A stretch of DNA of 64,000 bases from Planctomycetota bacterium (lineage in GTDB: Bacteria; Planctomycetota; J058). Made by a program: the position numbers and the translations under genes. Below, in pieces: positions 32,736-41,299 of the stretch. Position 1 is the stretch's first letter. Each line of letters begins with the position of its first letter. The DNA is taken from positions 62,001 to 126,000 of the forward strand of contig JAMLIC010000010.1 of NCBI GenBank assembly GCA_023954375.1, read 5' to 3'. The notes beneath the pieces are model-generated. The model had not been told where the DNA came from. It searched no databases and saw only the letters and a list, made by a program, of their open reading frames with translations.

Positions 32736-33908
32736 GTGACCCGAACGACCACCCGCTGCGCCGCCGCGCTCCTGGCCCTCGCCGGGCTCGCCGCGCCCGC
32801 GCGCGCCGACGACGCCGACATGGCGCTCTACGCCAGGGCGCTCGACTGGCTCGTCGCGCAGCAGCACGACAACGGCGGCTTCGGCCAGGTGCCCGGGCAG
32901 CCGCCGGGCGAGATCGGCATCACCGGCCTCGTCCTCAAGGGCCTGGCCGACGCGCCGCAGCCCTACCGCGACAAGCACCGCGCGGCGGCGGAGAAGGCGG
33001 CGGCGTTTCTCCTCCAGCACCGCCAGGAGGACGGCTCGTTCAGCCAGGGCCGCTCGGGGCTGTCGACCTACCGCACGTCGATCGCGATCATGTCCCTCGG
33101 CGCCCTCGACCGCGCCCGCCACCGCGACGTGATCCTGCGCGCGGCCGAGTGGCTCAAGGGCGAGCAGCTCACCGAGCCCAACGGCGCCGGGCCGGACGAC
33201 CCGAATCACGGCGGCTTCGGCTACGACCCGTCCGGCCAGCGGCCCGACGCCGACATGTCGAACACGCAGCTCGCCCTCGCCGCCCTCCACGACGCGGGCG
33301 TCCCGCCCGACGACCCGGTGTTCCAGCGGGCGCTGATCTTCCTGAACCGCTGCCAGAACAGCTCCGAGGTGAACCCGGGCGTCGGCCAGCTGCGCCCGCT
33401 CGACGACGGCGGGTTCATCTACGACCCCGGCCTCGACCGCAACAAGAGCGCGGCGCTCGAGCACGCCGACGGCAAGGTGAGCTTCGTCTCGTACGCGTCC
33501 ATGACCTACGGCGGGCTCATGTCGCTCGTCTACGCCGGCCGCTCGGCCGACGACCCGGCGGTGCAGGCGGCCCTGCGCTGGATCGGCAGCAACTACACGC
33601 TCGACGAGAACCGGGGCCTCGGCGTGCGCCAGCAGGACCCGCGGGCCAACCAGCAGGGGCTCTACTACTTCTACCACTCGTTCGCCAAGTGCCTGGCGGC
33701 CCTCGGCGAGCCGACGATCGAGACCGAGCAGGGCGAGCGCCCGTGGGCGCGCGACCTGTTCGACGCGCTGCACGCGCGCGTCCAGCCGGACGGCTCGTTC
33801 CGCAACGAGCACGACCGCTGGTGGGAGAAGGACCCGGTGCTGGTCACGGCCTACGTGATCAACGCCATGAACCACGCCCTGCCGTTCCTGCCGGCGGACG
33901 GCGAGTAG
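32736..33908 (+). CDS. Secreted prenyltransferase/squalene-oxidase-repeat protein
   Basis: A 390-residue protein with a signal peptide (hydrophobic run to ARA-D) and repeats of the prenyltransferase/squalene oxidase alpha/alpha toroid: WLVAQQHDNGGFGQ, FLLQHRQEDGSFSQ and ARVQPDGSFRNEHDRWW. It lacks the DxDD cyclase motif, so it is probably not a terpene cyclase; exported repeat proteins like this are common in Planctomycetota and of unknown role. GTG 32736 has GGAGGA five bases upstream. It is distantly related in fold to the cytoplasmic shc product at 19149. Confidence 0.82.
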   Translation: MTRTTTRCAAALLALAGLAAPARADDADMALYARALDWLVAQQHDNGGFGQVPGQPPGEIGITGLVLKGLADAPQPYRDKHRAAAEKAAAFLLQHRQEDGSFSQGRSGLSTYRTSIAIMSLGALDRARHRDVILRAAEWLKGEQLTEPNGAGPDDPNHGGFGYDPSGQRPDADMSNTQLALAALHDAGVPPDDPVFQRALIFLNRCQNSSEVNPGVGQLRPLDDGGFIYDPGLDRNKSAALEHADGKVSFVSYASMTYGGLMSLVYAGRSADDPAVQAALRWIGSNYTLDENRGLGVRQQDPRANQQGLYYFYHSFAKCLAALGEPTIETEQGERPWARDLFDALHARVQPDGSFRNEHDRWWEKDPVLVTAYVINAMNHALPFLPADGE

Positions 33909-33925
33909 CTCCCGAGGAGGTCCGG

Positions 33926-35149
33926 GTGAAGGTCGGAGTCTGGTTCGTCGGCGCCCTGGGGGACGTGGCCACCACCACGGTCCTCGGGGCGCGCGCGATC
34001 GCCCGCGAGCTGGCCCCCACCACGGGGCTGGTCACGGCGCGCGACCTCTTCCAGGGGCTCGACCTCGTCGCGCCCGCGGACCTCGTGTTCGGCGGCCACG
34101 ACGTGCGCGAGGGCGACCCGGTGGAGACGGCGCGGGACCTGGCCCGGAAGGGCGTCCTCCCGCACCGCCTCGCCGAGGACCCGGACCTGCAGGCGGACCT
34201 GCGGGCGTTCGCCGAGCGCGTGCGCCCGGGCGTGGCCGCCGGGGCCACGCGGCTGGTGCGGCGCCTCGAGAGCGACGCCGCGCGCGAGCGCGACCGCCTC
34301 GGGCCGGCCGCCGCGCTGGCCGCCCTGCGCGCCGACCTGCGGGCGTTCCGGACGGCCGAGCGCCTCGACCGCGTCGTGGTCGTGGCCGTGGCCTCGACCG
34401 AGCCCGTGCCCGAGCTCGACGAGGGGGCGCTCGAGACCGAGAAGGCCGTGCGGGCCCTCGTCGCCGACGAGCGGCGCAAGGCCGAGGTCCCGGCGAGCCT
34501 CCTCTACGCGCTGGCCGCGTTCGACGAGGGCTGCGCCTACGTGAACTTCACGCCCTCGCTCGGCGCCACGCCGCGCGGCATGCACGAGGCGGCGCTGGCG
34601 GCCGGCGTCCCCCACATGGGCAACGACGGCAAGACCGGCCAGACCCTCGTGCGCACGGCGCTGGCGCCCATGTTCCGCGAGCGCAACCTCGGCGTGCTCT
34701 CGTGGTCGGGCTTCAACATCCTCGGCAACCGCGACGGCGCCGTCCTCGACGAGCCCGGCGCCAACGCCGCCAAGACGACCGGCAAGGACCGCGTGCTCGG
34801 CGCGATCCTGGGCGACGGGCTCGGCTCGTCCCTCACGCGGATCGACTACGTGCCCTCGCTCGAGGACTGGAAGACCGCCTGGGACTTCGTCCACTTCGAG
34901 GGCTTCCTCGGCACCCGCATGCACCTCGAGCTCACCTGGCGCGGCGCCGACAGCGCGCTGGCCGCCCCGCTCGTCCTCGACCTGGCGCGGTGCCTCGAGC
35001 TCGCCCTGCGGCGCGGGCGCTCGGGGCTGCAGCCGGGGCTGGCCTGCTTCTTCAAGAACCCGCTCGGCACCGACGAGCAGCGCCTGCCGGCGCAGGAGCG
35101 CATGCTGGGCGAGTGGGCGGAGGGGCTGCGCGGGGGCCAGCGGACGTGA
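33926..35149 (+). CDS. Inositol-3-phosphate synthase (myo-inositol-1-phosphate synthase family)
   Basis: Converts glucose-6-phosphate to inositol-3-phosphate using NAD, the first step to inositol lipids or inositol-based solutes. The 407-residue product starts with a Rossmann segment VGVWFVGALGDVATTT and carries conserved MIPS blocks VNFTPSL, HMGNDGKTGQT, SWSGFNILGNRDG, SHF-like HFEGFLG and LACFFKNPL. GTG 33926 has GAGGAGG five bases before it, 17 bp after the prenyltransferase-repeat gene. Its presence suggests inositol phospholipids or inositol osmolytes in this organism. Confidence 0.9.
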   Translation: MKVGVWFVGALGDVATTTVLGARAIARELAPTTGLVTARDLFQGLDLVAPADLVFGGHDVREGDPVETARDLARKGVLPHRLAEDPDLQADLRAFAERVRPGVAAGATRLVRRLESDAARERDRLGPAAALAALRADLRAFRTAERLDRVVVVAVASTEPVPELDEGALETEKAVRALVADERRKAEVPASLLYALAAFDEGCAYVNFTPSLGATPRGMHEAALAAGVPHMGNDGKTGQTLVRTALAPMFRERNLGVLSWSGFNILGNRDGAVLDEPGANAAKTTGKDRVLGAILGDGLGSSLTRIDYVPSLEDWKTAWDFVHFEGFLGTRMHLELTWRGADSALAAPLVLDLARCLELALRRGRSGLQPGLACFFKNPLGTDEQRLPAQERMLGEWAEGLRGGQRT

Positions 35150-35928
35150 GCTGCGCTCGCCTCCCGGCGGCGGTGCTCGTCCTCCTCCTCGTCGCCTTCA
35201 CCGCCCAGCGCGTCAGGGCCGAGGGGGACGACTCCACCCTGACGGTCGAGCAGTACGTCGACATGGGGCTGCCCGCGCCGGATCGCCCCTGGCGCGGGCG
35301 CGACTACACCGTCCTCTCCGAGGGGCTGAGCCGGCTGCTGCCGGAGCAGCTGCCGGCCTCCCGGAGCGCTCGGTCCGGGGCTTACCTCGACCGTCTGGTC
35401 GCGGTCGAGAACCTCGAGCTGTGCCGGAGCGCCTCGCTCCCGCTCGATCAGCGGTTCATCGAGGGCAACCAGCTGCTCCTCGGCTTCCGGGACGTCCTCG
35501 GGCCGTACATCCAGGCGTTCGCGAAGGACCCGCGCCGGGCGCTGGACGTCGCCCGCATCGCCGCCTTCGGTGTGCGCTGCGCGACCCTGGTCGCGGGGCT
35601 CGCCAACGAGTTCGTGTCGGGCCTCGATCCGGCTGACCCGAACCACGCGACGCGGCTCGAGGGGCTACGCCGCCTGCGGAGCGGGCTGACCCAGGTCGTC
35701 GCCGGCGCCGTGCAGATGCTCACCGACGACCTGGCGCAGGAGCCGTCCGCGCGGCTGGAGCTCGCGCGGGCGCTGGCGGAGTGTCTCCCGGCGATGAAGG
35801 GCGACCTGCCCCCGATGACCCGGCGCGAGCTCGCCGCTCGTCTCCAGCAGGTCGGCGCCGCGGTCGCCGACGACGAGGCGCTCGCGGCCGCGCTGAAGCG
35901 CGCGGCCGCGGCGCTCGCGGGCGACTGA
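35146..35928 (+). CDS. Secreted protein of unknown function
   Basis: A 260-residue protein with a cleavable signal (VLVLLLVAFTAQRVRA), otherwise predicted alpha-helical, with three cysteines in the mature part (CRS, VRCAT, ECLP). No family motif is recognised. GTG 35146 overlaps the inositol-phosphate synthase stop by four bases, so the two are translated together. It closes the co-directional run that began at glyA; the next gene is convergent, 43 bp away. Confidence 0.65.
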   Translation: MSCARLPAAVLVLLLVAFTAQRVRAEGDDSTLTVEQYVDMGLPAPDRPWRGRDYTVLSEGLSRLLPEQLPASRSARSGAYLDRLVAVENLELCRSASLPLDQRFIEGNQLLLGFRDVLGPYIQAFAKDPRRALDVARIAAFGVRCATLVAGLANEFVSGLDPADPNHATRLEGLRRLRSGLTQVVAGAVQMLTDDLAQEPSARLELARALAECLPAMKGDLPPMTRRELAARLQQVGAAVADDEALAAALKRAAAALAGD

Positions 35929-35971
35929 CCGCGCGCGCTCCCGCGCCGACGCAGCAGCAGCGCCGGGGCGG

Positions 35972-38950
35972 TCAGCCGCTCTTGCCGCCGCGCGCATCGC
36001 GCTTGGCCTTGAGCAGCTTGCTCATCGCCGAGCCGTCGTCCTCGACCTCCGCCTTCGGAGGCGGCGGCTTCGGCGCGGGCGGCCGCCGGACGACGACGGG
36101 CGGGGGGGGCGCGAGGGCGGGCGCGCCGGCTGCGCGGGCGCGGGGGGCGGCGGCGCGACGGCGGTCGCCGCCCCGCCGGCGCGCGCGCTCCCGACCCGAG
36201 GCGCCGCGGCGGGCGGCGTCGCGGCCGGCGGCCTTGTGCGCCTTGAGCGCGGCGAGGAGCCGCGGCGCGGCCTCCGGCGCGCCGCCGGCGCCCGGTCGGC
36301 CGCGCAGGGCGCGGGCGAGCGCCTCTGGGACGACCAGCCGCCGCGCGGCGACGTCGAGCACGAGCAGGACGCCGGCGGCGACGAGCAGCCAGGGGGCGAG
36401 CGGGCGGTGGCTGCGGCGGCCGGCGCGCGGGCCCTCGAACACGCGCGCGGGCGGGTCGTCGAGCGTGAGCGCCTGGCCGCGCGTGATCCGCGAGAGCCGC
36501 TGCAGGAGCGCCGTGTCGCTCGTGAGGTCGCGGTACTCGCGCGGGTAGGCCAGCACGGCGCCGGCGCTGCCGGCGGGCAGGGGCGCGCCGTCCGGGTCGT
36601 CGGGGTCCTGCGCGACCTGCACGAAGTAGGCGCCCGGGCGGGCGGCCGTGAAGGTCGCCTCGTAGGTGCCGGGGGCCGTCTGCTCGAGGCGCACGGGGTC
36701 GACCGGCGCGGCCCCCAGCGGGCCCGTGACGCGCCCGTGCAGCGAGAGCCCGTGGACGGGCGACCCGTCGGCGGCGCGGGCGCGCACGCGCACGCGCCCC
36801 TCGCCCTGCTCGACCTGGAGGCTCGTGTCGAAGCCGGGGGGCTCGGGGTCACGCGCCACCCAGCCCACGACCTCGCCCATGACCTGGGCGAAGCCCGGCC
36901 AGGCGAGCCAGCCCGCCGACCAGCGGGCGCTGGCGTCGGAGGTGAACGCCGCGGCCTTGCCCAGGCCGTAGCGCCAGCGGGCCAGGAGCGGGCCGTCCTC
37001 GGGCCCGTCGTCGGGGCCGGTGTCGAGGAGGACCTCGGCCGCGGGCCTGGCCTGCGTGAGGACGAAGCCGCGCAGCGGGGGCGCCGTCGACCAGTCGACC
37101 GCGACCCCGAGGTCGCCCGCCGCGCGCGGGGCGACCTCGCGCTCGACGAGCAGCGCCCGGCTCGCGGCCACGGCCTCCTTCGAGAGCAGGCGGGGCACCG
37201 TGCGCGGGTCGGCGGCGAAGATGAACCTGCCGCCGGTGGCCTGGGCGAGCTGCGTGAGGAGCGTGCGGTCGATCTCGTTGCCCACGCCGACGGTCGAGAG
37301 CGTGACGCGCTCGCGCCGGTAGTCGGCGGTGATGCGGCTCCAGGCGGCGGGGGCGGAGATCCCGTCCGTGAGCATGACGACGTGCTTGACCTGCGCCGGG
37401 GCGCCGCGCACCGCGGCCAGCGCGTCCTCGATCGCCGGGCCGATGTTCGTGCCGCCGCGGGCCTCCATGGCCTTGATCTTCGCGGCGGTCCGGCCCGGGT
37501 CGTCGACCTCGCGCAGGGGCACGACCCAGTCGGGGTCGTCGGCGAAGCCCACCACGCCCAGCCGGTCGCCCGGCTGCATGAGCTCGAGCATGCGCACGGC
37601 GCCCTCGGCGGCGAGCGCCATCTTCGTCCGGTCGCCGACCCACTCGTTCATGCTGCCCGAGGTGTCGATGCACACCACGAGGGCGGTGGCCGGCATGACC
37701 TTCTTGCCCGTGATGCTGCACGAGACGGGCAGGGCCTCCTCGAGGGGGGTCCGGTGGTAGCCGCCCAGGCCGAAGGCCTGCTCGCCGCCGAGGGCCAGGA
37801 GGCCGCCGCCCTGGTCGAAGACCCAGGCGCGGACGGCGGCCATCTGCTCCTCGGTCCAGCGGTCGGCCGGCACGTCGCCGAGGATGAACGCCGCGTAGCC
37901 GGCGAGGTCCTCGACGCCGAGCGGCAGCTCGTCGGGGCCCGCGACGTCGACGTCGAACCCGGCGCCGCGGAGGGCCTCGGCCAGCGGCCGGGCGACCTGG
38001 GCGTGGCCGGCGACGACGCGGCCGGCCTCGTCGCGCGCCGGGCCCTGGAGGAGCAGCACGCGCGGGCGGCCGCGGACGCGGACGAAGGCGCCGCCGACGT
38101 TGTTGGCCGGGTCGCCGTCGCCCGGGGCCTCGATCGCCACGCGGTAGAGGCGCGTGGCGGCGCCCGTGAGCCGCTGCGAGACGGCGACGCGGTTCGAGCC
38201 GGGCGCCAGCTCGACCTCGTGGGTCGAGAGGTGGGCGCCGTCGGCCTCGACGTGGAGGCGCGCCGGCCCGCCGGTGCGGGCGATCACCTCGACCTTGAGC
38301 AGGAACGGCTCGCCCTCGGCGACGACCTGCGGCGCGCTGACGTCGCCCACGAGCACCTCGCGCGGGCTGGGGGTCAGCTCGACGGCGACCGTCGTCACCG
38401 CCACCCCCGCCGACGCCAGGGCCATGGCCTCCCGCACGGCCTTGTCGGCGTCGCCGTTGCCGTCGCTGAGGAGGACGACGCGGCGCTCGGCGTCCTCCTG
38501 GCGCAGGAGCCCGGCCGCGGCGCGCAGGGCCTGGTCGATGGCCGTGCGGTCGCGCGGGAGCCCGTCGAGGTTCAGCTCGCCCGGCTCGAAGGCCTCGCCC
38601 AGCGGCACCTCGACGCGGGCCTTGCTGCCGAAGAGCACGAGCGCCGCCCGGTCGCCCGGGCGGTGCGCCTCCCAGGACCGGCGCGTCCAGTCGAGGAGGC
38701 GCTGCCGCGTGGACGGCGTGATGCTCTCGGAGACGTCGAGGGCGAACACGACCGCGCGCTCCTCGTGCGGCAGGACGGCGCGCGCGCCGGCGAGGACCAG
38801 GCCGAGCGCGAGGAGGAGCAGGCAGCGGGCCGTCATCGACAGGGCCGAGCGCGCGGGCGAGAGGCCCACCGCGCTGCGGCGCGCCGCCGCCAGCGTGAGC
38901 AGGATCGCCGGCGCGACGAGGAGGATGAGGGCCGGGCTCTGCAGGTCCAT
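35972..38950 (-). CDS. Membrane protein with two VWA domains and a GATase-like domain
   Basis: A 992-residue protein with two N-terminal TM helices (about 5-23, 40-58), a first VWA-like domain with MIDAS DVSES (D72), a CARDB-like stretch, and a glutamine-amidotransferase-like domain (near 310-410) without clear catalytic residues. A second VWA domain follows, with DTSGSM (near 429), NIGP-type Thr and DGIS. A TM helix lies near 852-873, followed by a Lys/Arg/Pro-rich tail. This order is standard for large VWA proteins of Planctomycetota; the role is probably protein binding at the membrane. Start ATG 38950 is chosen for the hydrophobic start; an in-frame ATG 36 bp upstream is possible. Neither has a good ribosome site. 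Confidence 0.85.
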   Translation of the reverse strand: MDLQSPALILLVAPAILLTLAAARRSAVGLSPARSALSMTARCLLLLALGLVLAGARAVLPHEERAVVFALDVSESITPSTRQRLLDWTRRSWEAHRPGDRAALVLFGSKARVEVPLGEAFEPGELNLDGLPRDRTAIDQALRAAAGLLRQEDAERRVVLLSDGNGDADKAVREAMALASAGVAVTTVAVELTPSPREVLVGDVSAPQVVAEGEPFLLKVEVIARTGGPARLHVEADGAHLSTHEVELAPGSNRVAVSQRLTGAATRLYRVAIEAPGDGDPANNVGGAFVRVRGRPRVLLLQGPARDEAGRVVAGHAQVARPLAEALRGAGFDVDVAGPDELPLGVEDLAGYAAFILGDVPADRWTEEQMAAVRAWVFDQGGGLLALGGEQAFGLGGYHRTPLEEALPVSCSITGKKVMPATALVVCIDTSGSMNEWVGDRTKMALAAEGAVRMLELMQPGDRLGVVGFADDPDWVVPLREVDDPGRTAAKIKAMEARGGTNIGPAIEDALAAVRGAPAQVKHVVMLTDGISAPAAWSRITADYRRERVTLSTVGVGNEIDRTLLTQLAQATGGRFIFAADPRTVPRLLSKEAVAASRALLVEREVAPRAAGDLGVAVDWSTAPPLRGFVLTQARPAAEVLLDTGPDDGPEDGPLLARWRYGLGKAAAFTSDASARWSAGWLAWPGFAQVMGEVVGWVARDPEPPGFDTSLQVEQGEGRVRVRARAADGSPVHGLSLHGRVTGPLGAAPVDPVRLEQTAPGTYEATFTAARPGAYFVQVAQDPDDPDGAPLPAGSAGAVLAYPREYRDLTSDTALLQRLSRITRGQALTLDDPPARVFEGPRAGRRSHRPLAPWLLVAAGVLLVLDVAARRLVVPEALARALRGRPGAGGAPEAAPRLLAALKAHKAAGRDAARRGASGRERARRRGGDRRRAAAPRARAAGAPALAPPPPVVVRRPPAPKPPPPKAEVEDDGSAMSKLLKAKRDARGGKSG

Positions 38951-39106
38951 CGCTGTCGGGCGCCCGGAGCCGGGAGGGCTCCCCATGATGACCGCGGCGA
39001 CGGGGCCTCCGCTCGCTGCGGCGGCACACCGGCGCTGGGCGGCGCATCGTAAACGGCCGAGCGCGCCCCGGGGCCCGTCGGGTTCGGTCCTGTCGCGGCA
39101 GACGCC

Positions 39107-39250
39107 CCCCGGGCCCGAAGGGCCCGGCGCGAGCGGGCGCAGGCGCGGCTCTGCCGCGCCGAGCACCGCGAAGCGGAGGCGAGTGAGGACCCGCGCCGCG
39201 GGTCCTCACAGCTCGCCGGCTCCGGAGCGACAGGTCGCCCGCTCCGGCGA
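39107..39250. repeat. Compound palindromic repeat, copy C (partial)
   Basis: Third copy of the element found at 10432 and 10659: the CCGGGCCC-GAA-GGGCCCGG hairpin, the GCGCGGC...GCCGCGC hairpin and the GAGGACCCGCG...CGCGGGTCCTC hairpin are kept with few changes. The outer long palindromes have diverged. It overlaps the last ~15 codons and the stop of the transporter gene at 39206. Confidence 0.8.
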
Positions 39251-40549
39251 GGCGACGGGCGGCGGCCGCTCGGGGGCGTCGGCCTGCTCCACGGACGCGA
39301 TCAGGGAGCGTCCGGAGCGGGCCAGGAGCCACAGGAGCGGCCAGCAGGCGGCGCTCAGCGCCGCGCCGACGAGGACGAGCAGGTCGAACGCGCGCTCGTG
39401 GCCCAGGGTGAGCCCCCAGCGCTCGTACCAGCGCCCGCCGAGCCACGTCGAGGCCGACATGCTCAGGTTGCTCGCGGCCATGAGGAAGGCGAACACGGTC
39501 CCGGCCGTGTGGGCCGAGCAGGCGCGCGCGGCGAGGTCGAGCTGCACGAGGAGCGCGACCATGCTGAAGAAGCCCACGCCCACGGCGATCGCCATGGCGC
39601 TGCGCGGCCCCTGGACCGCCCACCAGCAGAGGGTGCCGACGACGCCGAAGGCGATCGAGAAGTGCACGAGCGCAGGCGTCGGCAGGCGCCGCCCCCAGAG
39701 GCCGAACGCCGCCGCGCCCAGGATCGACGAGACGGCCACGAGCGAGTCGATCACCCCGTACAGCTGCTCCGAGACGCCCAGGCGCTCGGTGAGGTGCAGG
39801 TAGAGGACCGTCGACGAGAAGGGGTTGAAGCGCCACAGGAACACGAAGCTGCCCACGGCCAGGATCGCCGGCGACCGGAGCGCGTCGCGCAGGGCGCGCA
39901 GCGCCTCGCCCGCGGTCGCGCGCGTGTGCACGTGGCGCGGCTCGCGGACGAACACGAGCGCCGCCGTGAGCGTGAGCAGGGCCACGAGGCCGCAGGCGAG
40001 GAAGCCGACCTGCTGGAGGCCGTGCTGCGCCAGATAGCCGCCGGCGACCCCGGTGAAGATCCCGGCCGCGTAGATGCACGCCCACTGCACCGACTGCAGG
40101 CGCCCGGTCGCGCGGAGCGGCTTGCCCTGCTCGACCATGAGGCCGTCGGCCACGACGTCGGCGAACGCGACGCCGATGCTCGGCAGGAGGAGGAGGAAGA
40201 ACAGCAAGAGGAGGCTGCCGGGCGGCAGCGGCGCGAGGAAGGCGGCGATCAGGCCGGCGGACGCCAGGCTGCTGGCCACGACCAGCCAGCTCCGCCGTCG
40301 CCAGCCGAGCAGCGGCACGAAGTCGGTGACCAGTCCGAACAGCGGCTTGAGCGTCCAGGGCAGGGTCAGCAGGGCCACGAACAGCGAGATCGCCTCGGCC
40401 GCGTAGCCCCACTGCTTGAGCAGCGAGCGCACCGGCTGCGCGATCAGCCCGGCCGTGGGCTCGGCCACGCCCTGCACGAAGTAGATCGTGCCGAACAGGA
40501 CGCTCAGCCGCAGCACCGCGCGGCGGCGCTCGTCGACGGGGCCGCTCAC
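39206..40549 (-). CDS. BT1/folate-biopterin-type MFS transporter
   Basis: A 447-residue membrane protein with about 12 TM helices. The early segment YFVQGVAEP...LPWTLKPLFGLVTDFVPLLGWRRRSWL matches the BT1 (folate-biopterin transporter) branch of the major facilitator superfamily, including the charged loop GWRRRSW. Substrate could be a pteridine or folate, but bacterial members are poorly characterised. The start is uncertain: GTG 40549 directly precedes the first helix but lacks a purine-rich ribosome site. The C-terminal ~15 residues and the stop are encoded by repeat copy C, so the natural terminus may have been altered. Confidence 0.8.
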   Translation of the reverse strand: MSGPVDERRRAVLRLSVLFGTIYFVQGVAEPTAGLIAQPVRSLLKQWGYAAEAISLFVALLTLPWTLKPLFGLVTDFVPLLGWRRRSWLVVASSLASAGLIAAFLAPLPPGSLLLLFFLLLLPSIGVAFADVVADGLMVEQGKPLRATGRLQSVQWACIYAAGIFTGVAGGYLAQHGLQQVGFLACGLVALLTLTAALVFVREPRHVHTRATAGEALRALRDALRSPAILAVGSFVFLWRFNPFSSTVLYLHLTERLGVSEQLYGVIDSLVAVSSILGAAAFGLWGRRLPTPALVHFSIAFGVVGTLCWWAVQGPRSAMAIAVGVGFFSMVALLVQLDLAARACSAHTAGTVFAFLMAASNLSMSASTWLGGRWYERWGLTLGHERAFDLLVLVGAALSAACWPLLWLLARSGRSLIASVEQADAPERPPPVASPERATCRSGAGEL

Positions 40550-40674
40550 CGGGGCGGGGGGAGGCGAGCGGCGTGCCGGGCAGCGGGGTAGAAGGGGCAA
40601 GCGGGGACGGGTCACGCATGACCCGAGGCCGGGCGCCGTTGAACTGCCTGCCGGGTCGCGCCATGCTCGGGGGC

Positions 40675-41193
40675 GTGAAGACACACCGGCTCCAACGGCG
40701 CGCGATCCCCTCGACCATCGCCGCGCTCATCGTCCCGCTCCTCGCCACCGCATGGTTGCTGCTCGATGGCGGGAGTCCGGGCGAGCCGCGATCGACGGCA
40801 CCTGCGCCGCGGGTCGACGCGCCAGCGGGGACCCACCCCGCTCCCCCGGCCCGTGCGATCCCGGACGATCACCTGGTCCTGCACCTCTCCCGCCCCTCCG
40901 GCGACGAGTCCGACCTTCGGCGGGTGGTGGCGTCCCCCTCGGTTCCGGTCTCCGCCAGGTACACGGCGCTCCGTCGGATCGAGGCGCTGTCGATGCCTGC
41001 AGCCGTCCAGCAGGCCGAGGCGCTCGTGCTCGCGTCATCGAACGACCCGGACGCCACGTTCCTGGCGCTCAACGCGCTCGGCGTCCTGGCCCGCAATCCA
41101 GGAGGTCGGGAGGCCCTCGCTCGTTGTGCAGAGCGCGCGCCCACGGAGGCCCTGCGACAGGCGGCCACGACCCTGCTCCGGCGCGCGCCCTGA
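40675..41193 (+). CDS. Small HEAT-like membrane-anchored or secreted protein
   Basis: About 172 residues from GTG 40675 (in-frame ATGs at 40618 and 40663 are alternatives; GGGGGC precedes the GTG). A signal/anchor helix (TIAALIVPLLATAWLLL) is followed by a Pro-rich linker and helical repeats (ARYTALRRIEAL, FLALNALGVLARN). The pattern resembles the lipoprotein at 42663 (LRLAALRRLEEL), suggesting paralogues flanking the surface-protein gene upstream of the Rhs gene. No enzyme motif is seen. Confidence 0.6.
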   Translation: MKTHRLQRRAIPSTIAALIVPLLATAWLLLDGGSPGEPRSTAPAPRVDAPAGTHPAPPARAIPDDHLVLHLSRPSGDESDLRRVVASPSVPVSARYTALRRIEALSMPAAVQQAEALVLASSNDPDATFLALNALGVLARNPGGREALARCAERAPTEALRQAATTLLRRAP

Positions 41194-41299
41194 CGTTCTG
41201 GTCAGGACCTCTCCGGTCGGATGATTTTAGGCATTGCGCTGGTTGCCACCCGAAGTCCATCCTGGCCCGCCGCCCGCAGGGCGGCGTCGCGGGGGGAAC

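Noticed and set aside
32736..33908. Second terpene cyclase
   Set aside because: It has a signal peptide and lacks DxDD, so catalysis is unlikely; kept as a repeat protein of unknown role.
36236..39052. Plus-strand open frame opposite the VWA protein
   Set aside because: Shadow of a gene with clear MIDAS motifs; no start signal or homology pattern.
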